Below, piece by piece: positions 1 through 8,895 of a stretch of 64,000 bases of DNA. The notes beneath the pieces are model-generated. The model searched no databases. It was not told where the DNA came from and saw only the letters and a list, made by a program, of their open reading frames with translations. Origin of the DNA: an uncultured bacterium (GTDB lineage Bacteria > Bacteroidota > Bacteroidia > Bacteroidales > Bacteroidaceae); NCBI GenBank assembly GCA_905216025.1, contig CAJMSE010000002.1:62001-126000 (forward strand), in the 5' to 3' direction. The first letter of the stretch is position 1, and each line of letters begins with the position of its first letter. A program made the translations under genes and the position numbers.

Positions 1-1555
1 CGACGGTGAGGAGCATACCCTCGGCGAGCACGACCTGAGCATCTGCAATGCAGAGAAGCCGATGTGCATCGCCGGAATATTCGGCGGTAAGGGCAGCGGT
101 ACATACGAGACTACGCGTAACGTGGTGCTCGAGAGCGCCTACTTCCACCCGACGTGGATACGCAAGAGCGCGCGCCGCCACGGCCTCAGCACGGACGCTT
201 CGTTCCGTTTTGAGCGCGGAATAGATCCAAATGGACTGATATATGCACTCAAGCAGGCGGCCGTGATGTGCCGCGAACTTGCCGGAGGAAAGGTGTCTAT
301 GGAGATTAAGGATGTATATCCCAATCCGATTGAGAACCCCAAGGTAAGACTTGACTATGCGTATGTGAACACACTGATAGGCAAGGATATACCGGCAGAT
401 AAGGTGCTGTCTATATGCGAGAGTCTGGAGATGAAGATACTCGGTGCCGATGCCGCTGGTCTCGACCTTGAGATACCGGCATACAGGGTCGACGTGCAGC
501 GCCCGTGCGACGTTGTCGAGGATATCCTGCGCATCTACGGATACAACAACGTGGAGATTCCGACACAGCTGAAGAGCTGTCTCGTGGTCAAGGGAGAGGA
601 AGACCGCAAGCACCGTCTTGCCGACCTGGTCAGCGAACAGCTTGTGGGTTGCGGCTTCAACGAGATACTGAACAACTCTCTTACCAAGGGCGCCTATTAC
701 GTGGAAGATTACGGATATGCACCGGACGAGTGCGTGAAGATAATGAATCCGCTGAGTTCCGACCTCAACGTGATGCGCCGCACGCTCCTCTTCGGGGGCT
801 TGGAGAGCCTTGAGCATAACATTAAGCGCCGCAATGCAAACCTTAAGTTCTTCGAGTTCGGAAACGTATACCGCTACAGTCCGGACCGCAAGAATGCGGA
901 AAACCCTGTCGCAGCATACAGCGAGAGCCACCATCTGGCACTCTGGGTGACGGGAAAGAGGGTCGAAGGAAGCTGGGCTCACCAGAACGAGGAGACGAGC
1001 TTCTTCGAACTTGAGGCATACGTGGCGAACATTCTGAGGCGTATCGGTCTTCAGGAGGGTATGGCCGTGCGCAAGAAGAGCGACTGCCGCATATTCTCGG
1101 CGGGTATCCGTATGGAGAACCGCGGTGGCAAGGTGCTGCTCGAGATGGGCATCCTTTCGAAGAAACTGCTTAAGGCGATGGACATAGACGCCCCCGTTTA
1201 CTATGCCGAACTGAACTGGGATGCGCTGATGAAGGCCACCGCAAAGAACAAGGTATTATATAAAGAGGTGTGCAAGTATCCGGCCGTCAGCCGCGACCTG
1301 GCCCTCCTGATAGACAATACGGTTGAGTTTGCCCAGATTGTGGATATTGCACGGCAGACCGAGAAGAAACTCCTCAAGAACGTGGAGCTGTTCGACGTGT
1401 ACGAAGGCAAGAACCTTCCGGAGGGCAAGAAGAGCTATGCCGTCAACTTCATACTTCAGGATGAGACTAAGACGCTCAACGACAAGCAGATTGATGGCAT
1501 AATGAATAAGCTGATAACAAATTTAAAGAATAAACTTGGAGCAGAGCTCCGTTAA
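1..1555 (+). CDS. pheT: Phenylalanine--tRNA ligase beta subunit, 3' part (5' end outside window)
   Basis: This is the beta chain of the alpha2-beta2 enzyme that charges tRNA-Phe in the cytoplasm. The reading frame is open from base 2, so the gene enters from the left and only about the last 517 codons are present. The visible part starts in the B3/B4 editing region (MCIAGIFGGKGSG), passes through the B5 DNA-binding-like domain and the catalytic-like core, and ends in the anticodon-binding FDX-ACB domain (from about KEVCKYPAVSRDLALLID to the C-terminus). The first ATG in frame at 62 is internal, not the start. The YebC-family gene begins 10 bases after the stop, so the two are probably cotranscribed. 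Identification is firm from colinear family motifs. Confidence 0.96.
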   Translation, partial: DGEEHTLGEHDLSICNAEKPMCIAGIFGGKGSGTYETTRNVVLESAYFHPTWIRKSARRHGLSTDASFRFERGIDPNGLIYALKQAAVMCRELAGGKVSMEIKDVYPNPIENPKVRLDYAYVNTLIGKDIPADKVLSICESLEMKILGADAAGLDLEIPAYRVDVQRPCDVVEDILRIYGYNNVEIPTQLKSCLVVKGEEDRKHRLADLVSEQLVGCGFNEILNNSLTKGAYYVEDYGYAPDECVKIMNPLSSDLNVMRRTLLFGGLESLEHNIKRRNANLKFFEFGNVYRYSPDRKNAENPVAAYSESHHLALWVTGKRVEGSWAHQNEETSFFELEAYVANILRRIGLQEGMAVRKKSDCRIFSAGIRMENRGGKVLLEMGILSKKLLKAMDIDAPVYYAELNWDALMKATAKNKVLYKEVCKYPAVSRDLALLIDNTVEFAQIVDIARQTEKKLLKNVELFDVYEGKNLPEGKKSYAVNFILQDETKTLNDKQIDGIMNKLITNLKNKLGAELR

Positions 1556-1565
1556 AACAAATCCA

Positions 1566-2294
1566 ATGGGAAGAGCATTTGAATATCGTAAAGCAGCAAA
1601 GCTGAAGAGATGGGGGCACATGGCCCGCACATTCACAAAGATTGGTAAGCAGATAGCCATTGCCGTGAAGGCAGGAGGTCCGGAACCGGAGAATAATCCC
1701 TCTCTGCGTGCCATCATAGCAAACGCAAAGCGTGAGAACATGCCTAAGGACAATATTGAGCGTGCCATCAAGAACGCGATGGGTAAGGATCAGAGCGAAT
1801 ACAAGGAAGTGACCTACGAGGGATACGGCCCTCACGGAATAGCTGTCTTTGTGGAGACTCTGACCGACAACACCACGCGTACTGTGGGAGACGTACGCTC
1901 GGTGTTCAACAAGTTCAACGGAAACCTCGGAACCCAGGGCAGCCTCTCATTCCTTTTCGACCATAAATGCGTGTTCACCTTCAAGAAAAAGGATGGCCTC
2001 GACATGGACGAGATGATTCTCGACCTCATTGACTACGGTGTAGAGGATGAGTATGACGAGGACGAGGAGAACGGGGAAATCACGATATACGGCGACCCGA
2101 AGAGCTTTGGAGAGATTCAGAAGCATCTGGAGACAGAGGGTTACGACGTCACGGGAGCAGAGTTCACACGCATCCCCAACGACCAGAAGGAGGTCAGCGA
2201 CGAGGAGCGCGAGACCATAGACAAGATGGTTGAGCGACTGGAAGAGTTCGACGACGTGCAGACGGTATATACGAATATGAAGCCGGCAGAATAG
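1566..2294 (+). CDS. YebC/PmpR-family protein (TACO1 family)
   Basis: A 242-residue protein of the YebC/PmpR/TACO1 family. Members have been described as DNA-binding regulators and, more recently, as ribosome-associated factors that help translate difficult sequences. The sequence has the family hallmark start GRAFEYRKAAKLKRWGHMARTFTKIGKQI, the NPSLRAIIANAKRENMPKDNIERAI segment and the YEGYGPHGIAVFVETLTDN segment. I chose the ATG at 1566 because the family begins exactly there; the frame is open to an ATG at 1536, but that overlaps the end of pheT. It lies 10 bases behind pheT and is followed by a strong terminator. The acidic C-terminal third (EDEYDEDEENGE) is usual in Bacteroidota copies. 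The exact cellular role is not established from sequence. Confidence 0.93.
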   Translation: MGRAFEYRKAAKLKRWGHMARTFTKIGKQIAIAVKAGGPEPENNPSLRAIIANAKRENMPKDNIERAIKNAMGKDQSEYKEVTYEGYGPHGIAVFVETLTDNTTRTVGDVRSVFNKFNGNLGTQGSLSFLFDHKCVFTFKKKDGLDMDEMILDLIDYGVEDEYDEDEENGEITIYGDPKSFGEIQKHLETEGYDVTGAEFTRIPNDQKEVSDEERETIDKMVERLEEFDDVQTVYTNMKPAE

Positions 2295-2312
2295 TACGGC
2301 ACATAAAAATAC

Positions 2313-2351
2313 AGTCCCGGCATGAACAGCAGTTCGTGCCGGGACTTTTTT
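2313..2351. terminator. Bidirectional intrinsic terminator between the YebC-family gene and a convergent lipoprotein gene
   Basis: Ten-base perfect inverted repeat AGTCCCGGCA / TGCCGGGACT with a 14-base loop, followed on the plus strand by a run of T. Read on the minus strand, the hairpin is followed by GTATTTTTATG, so it can also end the convergent gene at 2398. Confidence 0.9.
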
Positions 2352-2397
2352 CGGTTTATAGACTGGTTGCCATGTTGTGCTTGCAGTCTTTTCACTG

Positions 2398-2787
2398 CTA
2401 TTTGTAGTCCTTCTCGGTGAAGGTTACGTTGAATAGCACCTTGCCGTGGTCTTTCTGTGAATAGTATGTATAGGCAAAGCGGTAGCCGTTGTCCTTGTAG
2501 GTCTTTATAGACGTGGAGTTCTTCACTTCGTCGAGCAATGCCTTGCGTACGTCGGCCGCGGCTATCGCCTCGGGGTTGTCCGCGTTTCCGCTCAGCGTGT
2601 AATAGTAGTGCATTGTGTGGCTTTCCCGCTCAAAGACGAGGCTGTCTATTGTTACGTTGCTGCCCACCTGAGCCGGGCATTTCTTGGCCGTGTAGTTCTT
2701 GGCCTCACGCGCGCATCTGTCTTCGAGCGATTCCTGACAGGCGCACAGGCAGCACGCCATAGCGGATAAAAAAAGTATCTTCTTCAT
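2398..2787 (-). CDS. Small predicted lipoprotein, unknown function
   Basis: A 129-residue protein with a clear lipoprotein signal peptide: MKK, a hydrophobic stretch and lipobox LCAC with the modified cysteine at residue 17. The mature part has Cys24 and Cys37 and one polar domain of about 100 residues, with a repeated Tyr-rich strand pattern (HYYYTLSG, YRFAYTYYSQ), suggesting a compact alpha/beta or beta domain. I do not recognise a named family. It would be exported and anchored to a membrane. The gene stands alone, convergent to the YebC-family gene and divergent from lepA. The start is fixed by the signal peptide. That it is a lipoprotein is well supported; any function is unknown. Confidence 0.82.
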   Translation of the reverse strand: MKKILFLSAMACCLCACQESLEDRCAREAKNYTAKKCPAQVGSNVTIDSLVFERESHTMHYYYTLSGNADNPEAIAAADVRKALLDEVKNSTSIKTYKDNGYRFAYTYYSQKDHGKVLFNVTFTEKDYK

Positions 2788-2833
2788 GTCTGTATTCTTG
2801 TTTATTTATATCAGAATGCTTATTTGTTTTCCG

Positions 2834-2861
2834 TTGCAAAATTAATTAAAATTAATTGCAA
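2834..2861. promoter_or_regulatory. AT-rich inverted repeat in the lipoprotein/lepA divergent intergenic region
   Basis: TTGCAA, then AATTAATT, two bases, AATTAATT, then GCAA, forming an imperfect dyad. It overlaps a minus-strand TAATTTTG (2837-2844), a possible -7 box for the lipoprotein gene at 2787. It could be an operator or just AT-rich promoter DNA. Confidence 0.35.
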
Positions 2862-2960
2862 ACCGCATCTCGGTTCATTGTTTTTTGTCCATAAGACTTA
2901 ATGTAATGAATTTAACCTCTTCTACAACCTTAAATCGTGTAAAAATAAATCTTTTTTTAT

Positions 2961-2991
2961 TTTGATTTTCGCCTGATTTGCACTAACTTTG
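2961..2991 (+). promoter_or_regulatory. Bacteroidota sigma-ABfr promoter for lepA
   Basis: -33 box TTTG (2961-2964), 19-base spacer, -7 box TAACTTTG (2984-2991). This matches the Bacteroides consensus TTTG-N19-21-TAnnTTTG and implies a 5' leader of only about a dozen bases before the lepA ATG. Confidence 0.85.
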
Positions 2992-3008
2992 CGTTTCATA
3001 ATAAGTTA

Positions 3009-4796
3009 ATGCACATGGATCATATAAGAAACTTCTGTATAATAGCCCACATAGATCATGGTAAATCAACCCTCGCCGACCGTATGCTTGAGTATACTAA
3101 GACCATTCAAGTGACGGAAGGACAGATGCTTGACAATATGGACCTGGAGCGGGAGCGTGGCATAACGATAAAGAGTCATGCCATACAGATGGAGTATGTC
3201 CATGGAGGAGAGAAGTATATACTGAACCTCATCGACACTCCGGGACATGTGGACTTCTCCTATGAGGTGTCGAGGAGTATCGCGGCATGCGAAGGTGCGC
3301 TGCTCGTCGTTGATGCGACGCAGGGTGTTCAGGCGCAGACGATATCTAATCTCTACATGGCGATAGACCATAACCTCGAGATTATCCCCGTGATAAACAA
3401 GATAGACATGCCGAGTGCCATGCCGGATGAGGTCGAGGACGAGATTATCGACCTTATCGGATGCGACCGTTCTGATATTATCAGGGCGAGCGGAAAGACA
3501 GGTGAGGGCATTGAGGAGATTCTTGATGCCGTGGTCGAGCGTGTGCCGCATCCGGAAGGAGATACAGATGCTCCTCTGCAGGCTCTGATATTCGATTCCG
3601 TATACAACTCGTTCAGAGGAATAATCGCTTACTTCAAGATTGAGAACGGTATGATAAAGCAGGGCGACAAGGTAAAGTTCTTCAATACGGGAATGGAGTA
3701 TGTGGCCGACGAGATAGGTGTATTGAAGATGGATATGATACCGCGCAAGCAGCTGGGAACAGGCGACGTGGGATATATAATAAGCGGAATAAAGGAAAGC
3801 AAGGAAGTGAAGGTGGGCGACACGATAACACATATCTCACGCTCCTGCGACAAGGCAATCGACGGATTTCAGGAGGTGAAGCCCATGGTATTCGCCGGCG
3901 TGTATCCTATAGACCCCTCAGACTATGAGAATCTCCGCGCCTCGCTCGAGAAGTTGCAGCTTAACGACGCGTCGCTGACGTTCTCTCCGGAGTCGTCCAT
4001 AGCCCTCGGATTCGGTTTCAGGTGCGGTTTCCTTGGGTTGCTGCACATGGAAATCATACAGGAACGCCTCGACCGGGAGTTTAATATGGATGTGATTACG
4101 ACCGTTCCGAACGTCTCATATATGTGTTACGACAAGCAGGGAGAGGTGCGCGAGGTGCATAATCCGTCCGGACTGCCTGAGCAGACGCTGATAGACCACA
4201 TTGAAGAACCGTATATAAAGGCCACGATAATAACGGCGGCAGACTATATAGGCCCTATAATGACGCTCTGTCTCGACAAACGCGGTGAACTTATTGACCA
4301 GCAGTATGTCAGCGGAAACCGCGTTGAGCTGCACTTCATGCTTCCGCTCGGAGAAATAGTGATAGACTTCTACGATAAGCTGAAGAGCATCTCGAAAGGC
4401 TATGCGTCGTTCGACTATTATGTGGATTGCTTCCGTCCGTCAAAGCTTGCCAAGCTGGATATTCTCCTGAACGGCGAGCCGGTGGATGCCCTTTCAACAC
4501 TGACTCATCAGGACAACGCCGTGACCTTTGGCCGGCGGATGTGTGAAAAGCTGAAGGAGCTTATCCCGCGGCAGCAGTTTGACATAGCCATTCAGGCCGC
4601 AATAGGAGCGAAGATAATAGCACGTGAGACGATAAAGTGTGTACGCAAGGATGTCACGGCTAAGTGCTATGGCGGCGATGTGAGCCGTAAGCGTAAGTTG
4701 CTGGAGAAGCAGAAGCGCGGAAAGAAGCGCATGAAGCAGATTGGTAACGTAGAGGTGCCGCAGAAGGCATTTCTTGCCGTGTTGAAATTGGACTAA
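3009..4796 (+). CDS. lepA: Elongation factor 4 (LepA GTPase)
   Basis: A 595-residue translational GTPase that acts on ribosomes, proposed to back-translocate stalled ribosomes or assist 30S maturation. It has the usual EF-4 length and order: G1 AHIDHGKSTL near residue 13, RERGITI switch I, DTPGH (G3), NKIDMP (G4), EF-Tu-like domain 2, then EF-G-like domains and the EF-4-specific C-terminal domain ending GKKRMKQIGNVEVPQKAFLAVLKLD. The start may be the ATG at 3009 or the one at 3015 (MDHIRN); no Shine-Dalgarno helps choose, as is common in this phylum. A Crp/Fnr-type gene starts 29 bases after the stop. Confidence 0.97.
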   Translation: MHMDHIRNFCIIAHIDHGKSTLADRMLEYTKTIQVTEGQMLDNMDLERERGITIKSHAIQMEYVHGGEKYILNLIDTPGHVDFSYEVSRSIAACEGALLVVDATQGVQAQTISNLYMAIDHNLEIIPVINKIDMPSAMPDEVEDEIIDLIGCDRSDIIRASGKTGEGIEEILDAVVERVPHPEGDTDAPLQALIFDSVYNSFRGIIAYFKIENGMIKQGDKVKFFNTGMEYVADEIGVLKMDMIPRKQLGTGDVGYIISGIKESKEVKVGDTITHISRSCDKAIDGFQEVKPMVFAGVYPIDPSDYENLRASLEKLQLNDASLTFSPESSIALGFGFRCGFLGLLHMEIIQERLDREFNMDVITTVPNVSYMCYDKQGEVREVHNPSGLPEQTLIDHIEEPYIKATIITAADYIGPIMTLCLDKRGELIDQQYVSGNRVELHFMLPLGEIVIDFYDKLKSISKGYASFDYYVDCFRPSKLAKLDILLNGEPVDALSTLTHQDNAVTFGRRMCEKLKELIPRQQFDIAIQAAIGAKIIARETIKCVRKDVTAKCYGGDVSRKRKLLEKQKRGKKRMKQIGNVEVPQKAFLAVLKLD

Positions 4797-4810
4797 CAAG
4801 AATATAATGT

Positions 4811-4819
4811 AAAGGAGGG
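4811..4819 (+). promoter_or_regulatory. Strong Shine-Dalgarno sequence before the Crp/Fnr-type gene
   Basis: AAAGGAGGG placed 6 bases before the ATG at 4826. Most genes here have no recognisable Shine-Dalgarno, so this canonical one stands out and fixes the start. Confidence 0.75.
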
Positions 4820-4825
4820 TTTTAT

Positions 4826-5428
4826 ATGCCGAGCATTGGACTTACTAAGCGTGATGTGGCCAGAGAACTGGCCAGACGGTACAGTACTATGACGCACGAC
4901 GAGTTGGATGTGTTGGAGAGCGTGCTTGTGCCGATGAAATTTCAAAAGGGTGAGAAGATTCTCAGTGAGGGGGAAGTGTGTACCAATATATACTGGATAG
5001 TAAAGGGATTGGTCCGGCAGTTCTACTATAAGAACGGCAAGGAAGTGACTGAACACATGGCCGTGGAGAATCATATAGTAATGTCTATAGAGAGCCTGTT
5101 CAAGGAAAAGCCGACCTGCCAGCAAATTGTTGCATTGGAGCCGACTGTAATATATGCCATGCCGAGACCTCTCTTGGAACAGGTTGCGATGAAAAGTGTG
5201 AACATTCAGATATTATATCGCAAGATATTGGAAGAGTCGTTGATAGAGAGCCAGATTCATGCGGACCTGCTTCGCTTTGAAACTGCGCAGGACAGATATT
5301 CCAAATTGGTCAAGATGCACCCGCAGCTGGTGTTGCGAGCCCCTTTGGTTTATATCGCAAGCTACCTTCAGATGACTCCGGAGACTTTGAGCAGAGTGAG
5401 GACTTCGGCACTGATGGAAGACAAATAG
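4826..5428 (+). CDS. Crp/Fnr-family transcriptional regulator
   Basis: A 200-residue cytoplasmic regulator with an N-terminal cyclic-nucleotide-binding-like beta-barrel (about residues 20-130, including ILSEGEVCTNIYWIVKGLVRQFY) and a C-terminal helix-turn-helix (about 160-195, VYIASYLQMTPETLSRVR). The PRPLLEQV linker and dimer helix lie between them. The short phosphate-binding cassette typical of true cAMP binders (RPRTATV-like) is not evident, and there is no N-terminal cysteine cluster for an Fe-S cluster, so the effector is unknown. Bacteroidota carry many such short Crp-like regulators. It follows lepA closely, possibly in one transcript, and is followed by a terminator. Confidence 0.85.
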   Translation: MPSIGLTKRDVARELARRYSTMTHDELDVLESVLVPMKFQKGEKILSEGEVCTNIYWIVKGLVRQFYYKNGKEVTEHMAVENHIVMSIESLFKEKPTCQQIVALEPTVIYAMPRPLLEQVAMKSVNIQILYRKILEESLIESQIHADLLRFETAQDRYSKLVKMHPQLVLRAPLVYIASYLQMTPETLSRVRTSALMEDK

Positions 5429-5455
5429 GATTTTTATAATTGATTGTTAAATAGC

Positions 5456-5490
5456 AAAGCGCCTGAGATGTGATATCTTCACGGCGCTTT
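5456..5490. terminator. Bidirectional terminator between the Crp/Fnr-type gene and the acyl-CoA synthetase operon
   Basis: AAAGCGCC / GGCGCTTT perfect 8-base arms with a 19-base loop, T-rich on both sides (TTTATTATTT on plus). It separates two convergent units. Confidence 0.8.
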
Positions 5491-5526
5491 ATTATTTATA
5501 TATGAATGTCTTTAGGACGCTTCCTT

Positions 5527-7191
5527 TTATTTATACATGAATCTCTTGATGCTTTTTTTCGGGGTCTTCTCGAACTCCTGACTATGTATCTCTATTTCTG
5601 CGAGTTTGGAATATGCAGGAAGTACATTGTCGTTAAGGTCCTTACGGTTCTGCTCCATGATTCCGGTGAGGTCGTCGTCGCTGAGTCCCATGCTCTTGGC
5701 TTCGTCGTAATCGGGGTATACAAGGGCTACGAGCTTGGATTCCCTCTGTACCACGATGCTCTCGATGACCATTGGCATGGAGTTCAGTTTGTCTTCAATC
5801 TCCTCGGGATAGATGTTCTGTCCGTTCGAGCTCAGGAGCATGTTCTTTGAGCGTCCCTTGATGAAGACATTGCCATCACTGTCCATTATGCCTAAGTCTC
5901 CCGTGTGATACCATCCTTGGCGGTCGATGGCGTCAACCGTCGCATCATCGTTTTTGTAATATCCCAGCATGACGTTGAGCCCCTTGGTGAGAATCTCTCC
6001 GGGTATGTTTGCCGGGTCGGGACTATCTATTTTCACTTCCATATGCACGACAGAACGTCCGCAACTGCCGGGCATGAATGTCTTATAGTCAGAATAACAG
6101 ATAATGGGGGCGCATTCCGTAGCTCCATATCCCACGGTGTAGGGGAAGTCTATCTTCTTCAGGAATGCTTCAACTTCCTGGTTGAAGGCTGCTCCGCCGA
6201 TGATAATCTCATAGATATTTCCACCGAATGCCTGTATAACCTGCTCGCGTATCTTTTGTAATACCTTCTTGTTTATGATGGGCATGTTAAGCAACAGCTT
6301 GATTTTATTGTTCTGCAGCTTTGGCAATACCCTTTTCCTTATAATCTTTTCGATGACCAGCGGTACTGCGATTATTATGGATGGCTTAATGTCTGCGAAT
6401 GCCTGAGCAATGATGGCAGGGCTTGGAATGCGCGTAAGGTAATACACATGGCATCCGTGCAGGAACTCGAACAGGAATTCGAAAGCCATTCCGTACATGT
6501 GTGCCATAGGCAGGATGCTTATCACTTTGTCACCGGTTTTAAGAGTGTTGCCAAGGACATTCATGGCAAAGTCATAGTTGCTCCATACCGCCCGGTATGG
6601 AATCATGACGCCTTTGGAGAATCCAGTGGTGCCGCTCGTATAGTTGATGAGTGCCAGTTCGTCGCTATTGGCCTCCCTGTAATAGTGCACATGTTCCTTA
6701 CGGAAGTATTTTGGGAACTTCTTTCCGAAATATTCATTAAGGTGTTCGCGTGCCTGTGTCAGTTTGTCCGTCCTTGACAGGAAAAGCGAATAGTCGGGGA
6801 TGTTGATGATCCCTTCAAGTCCCGGCATCTTGGTTGCGTCTATTATGGTTGCGACGACATCCCCGACGAACAGCAGTTTGGCTTCGCTGTGGTTCACTGT
6901 ATTGTGAATCTGGTCGGCCGTGAACTCGTGCAGGATAGGCACGGCTACTGCTCCGTATGTCAATGTGGCCAAAAATGCGACGGCCCAGTTGGCACAGTTC
7001 CGTCCGCACAAGGCTATCTTGTCACCTTGTCTTACTCCGCTGTTCTCGAACATGATGTGCAGTTTCTCTATCTTCCTTGCCACATCATGGTATTGCAGGG
7101 TGCTTCCCTTATAGTCGGTGAGTGCATCCAAGTCCCAGTTGTCTATGATGCACTTCTCTATTATGGCGTTAAAACTCGGTGTTATTTCCAT
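5527..7191 (-). CDS. AMP-forming acyl-CoA synthetase (long-chain fatty acid--CoA ligase type), paralogue 2
   Basis: A 554-residue member of the ANL adenylate-forming superfamily, activating a carboxylic acid with ATP and CoA through an acyl-AMP. Seen motifs: P-loop-like LINYTSGTTGFSKGVM (residues 181-196), GYGATECAP, GWYHTGDLG with the ribose-binding Asp, and a C-terminal KKSIKR containing the expected catalytic lysine. Length and motif order fit long-chain acyl-CoA synthetases of Bacteroidota. There is no signal peptide, so it acts in the cytoplasm. It lies 14 bases downstream of a full-length paralogue of exactly the same length and has no promoter of its own, so the pair is one operon made by tandem duplication. 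The substrate cannot be read from sequence. Confidence 0.9.
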   Translation of the reverse strand: MEITPSFNAIIEKCIIDNWDLDALTDYKGSTLQYHDVARKIEKLHIMFENSGVRQGDKIALCGRNCANWAVAFLATLTYGAVAVPILHEFTADQIHNTVNHSEAKLLFVGDVVATIIDATKMPGLEGIINIPDYSLFLSRTDKLTQAREHLNEYFGKKFPKYFRKEHVHYYREANSDELALINYTSGTTGFSKGVMIPYRAVWSNYDFAMNVLGNTLKTGDKVISILPMAHMYGMAFEFLFEFLHGCHVYYLTRIPSPAIIAQAFADIKPSIIIAVPLVIEKIIRKRVLPKLQNNKIKLLLNMPIINKKVLQKIREQVIQAFGGNIYEIIIGGAAFNQEVEAFLKKIDFPYTVGYGATECAPIICYSDYKTFMPGSCGRSVVHMEVKIDSPDPANIPGEILTKGLNVMLGYYKNDDATVDAIDRQGWYHTGDLGIMDSDGNVFIKGRSKNMLLSSNGQNIYPEEIEDKLNSMPMVIESIVVQRESKLVALVYPDYDEAKSMGLSDDDLTGIMEQNRKDLNDNVLPAYSKLAEIEIHSQEFEKTPKKSIKRFMYK

Positions 7192-7205
7192 CAGAATCGT
7201 GGTTT

Positions 7206-8870
7206 TTAGTTGATGTTCTTGTAGAGATACCTTTTTATACTCTTCTTCGGGGTCTTCTCAAATTCCTCTTCATGTATCTGTATTGAGTAAAGCCTGCTGT
7301 ACGCCGGGAGCGTCTCGTTTATCTCCTTGCGGTTCTGTTCCATGATGTGCTCGATGTCTTCACGGTCCAGTCCCATTGCCTTGGCTTCTTCAAAGTCCGG
7401 GTAAACGAGTGCGGTCAGCTTGTCTTCCTTTTGTATTATGATGCATTCGTTAATGAGAGCCATTGAGTTCAGCTTGTCCTCAATCTCTTCCGGGTAAACG
7501 TTCTGGCCGTTGGCACCGAGCAGCATGTTTTTGATTCTTCCGCGAATGAAGACATGTCCGTCCGTACTCATCGTTCCAAGGTCTCCTGTATGATACCATC
7601 CTTCGCCGTCTATGGCTTCTTTCGTGGCTTCCCCGTTCTTGTAATATCCAAGCATCAGGTTGGTGCCGCGTGCAATAATCTCTCCTGGAATGTTCTCCGG
7701 ATCACTGCTCAGGATTTTCACTTCCATGTGGCTTACAGGCGTTCCGCAGCTTCCCGGGATGAAATCCTTATGGTCGCTGTATGTTATCAGCGGTGCGCAC
7801 TCCGTCGCTCCGTATCCCACTGTTATGGGGAAGTCGATGCTTTTAAGGAATGCTTCAATCTCCTGATTCAGTGCGGCGCCTCCTACGATGACCTCGTAAG
7901 CGTTTCCTCCGAGTGCCTGATGTACTTGCTCGCATATCTTTTCCTTTATCTTTTTGCTGATTACGGGCATGTTAAGGAGCAGTTTCATCATATTGGTCTG
8001 CACCTTCGGGAATACATTTTTCCTTATAATCTTTTCGATAATCAGTGGTACGGATATGATGATTGCCGGCTTAACCTCGGCAAAGGCCTGGGCTATTATG
8101 GCCGGAGAAGGAAGTCGTGTGAGGAAAAACAGGTGGCATCCATGGCAGAACGGGAAAATAAACTCAATGGCCATGCCATACATGTGTGCCATTGGAAGTA
8201 TGCTGAGCGTGTTTGCTCCGTTGGGGATATGGCATCCGATAGTGTTCAGGCAGAAGTCGAGATTGCCCCATATCGCCCTGTATGGGAGCATCACGCCTTT
8301 TGAGAAGCCCGTCGTTCCGCTTGTATAGTTTATCAATGCCAGTTCTTCCGGGCTGTCAACGTGGTATTTCACGTGTTCGGCTCTGAATGCTTTAGGATAT
8401 TTCTTGCCGAAAAGCTCGTTCAGATGCTCGCGGGCAAACGTGAGTTTATCCGACCGCGATATCATCAGGGAGTAGTCGGGGATATTTATTATGCCTTCCA
8501 GCGATGGCATTTTATCCGGTTCTATGGTCTTCACGACGACGTCTCCGACAAACAGCAGCTTTGATTCGCTATGGTTTACGATGTTGTGTATCTGTTCGGA
8601 GTTGAATTCATGCAGAATCGGGACGGCAACGGCACCGTATGTAAGGGTTGCAAAGAAGACTACGGCCCAGTGTGCGCTGTTGCGTCCGCAAATGGCAATC
8701 CGGTCACCCTTGGTCACTCCGCTGTTCTCAAACATGATGTGGAGTTTCTCTATCTTCCTTGCAACGTCGTGGTATTGGAGTGTTGCGCCCTTATAGTCGG
8801 TAAGGGCATCGAGATGCCAATTGCTGACAATGCTTTTCTCTATATATGAATTGAAACTACTAAATGTCAT
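7206..8870 (-). CDS. AMP-forming acyl-CoA synthetase, paralogue 1 (promoter-proximal)
   Basis: A 554-residue ANL-superfamily ligase alignable end to end with the following gene: the same LTDYKGATLQYHDVARKIEKLHIMFENSGV segment near residues 24-53, LINYTSGTTGFSKGVM, GYGATECAP, GWYHTGDLG and KKSIKR. All catalytic motifs are intact in both copies, so neither looks decayed. Differences are scattered, as expected of an older duplication with possible substrate divergence. It is the first gene of a two-gene minus-strand operon. The ATG at 8870 is very close to the likely transcription start (box at 8894-8901), giving a short leader that overlaps the proximal palindrome at 8871-8895. Confidence 0.9.
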   Translation of the reverse strand: MTFSSFNSYIEKSIVSNWHLDALTDYKGATLQYHDVARKIEKLHIMFENSGVTKGDRIAICGRNSAHWAVVFFATLTYGAVAVPILHEFNSEQIHNIVNHSESKLLFVGDVVVKTIEPDKMPSLEGIINIPDYSLMISRSDKLTFAREHLNELFGKKYPKAFRAEHVKYHVDSPEELALINYTSGTTGFSKGVMLPYRAIWGNLDFCLNTIGCHIPNGANTLSILPMAHMYGMAIEFIFPFCHGCHLFFLTRLPSPAIIAQAFAEVKPAIIISVPLIIEKIIRKNVFPKVQTNMMKLLLNMPVISKKIKEKICEQVHQALGGNAYEVIVGGAALNQEIEAFLKSIDFPITVGYGATECAPLITYSDHKDFIPGSCGTPVSHMEVKILSSDPENIPGEIIARGTNLMLGYYKNGEATKEAIDGEGWYHTGDLGTMSTDGHVFIRGRIKNMLLGANGQNVYPEEIEDKLNSMALINECIIIQKEDKLTALVYPDFEEAKAMGLDREDIEHIMEQNRKEINETLPAYSRLYSIQIHEEEFEKTPKKSIKRYLYKNIN

Positions 8871-8895
8871 TGCACAAAAATCAAAAATTTGTGCA
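8871..8895. promoter_or_regulatory. Promoter-proximal palindrome, candidate operator
   Basis: Perfect 8-base arms TGCACAAA (8871-8878) and TTTGTGCA (8888-8895) around a 9-base AT-rich spacer. It spans the predicted transcription start and leader of the acyl-CoA synthetase operon. A second palindrome of the same design lies 41 bp upstream, centre to centre. Confidence 0.6.
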
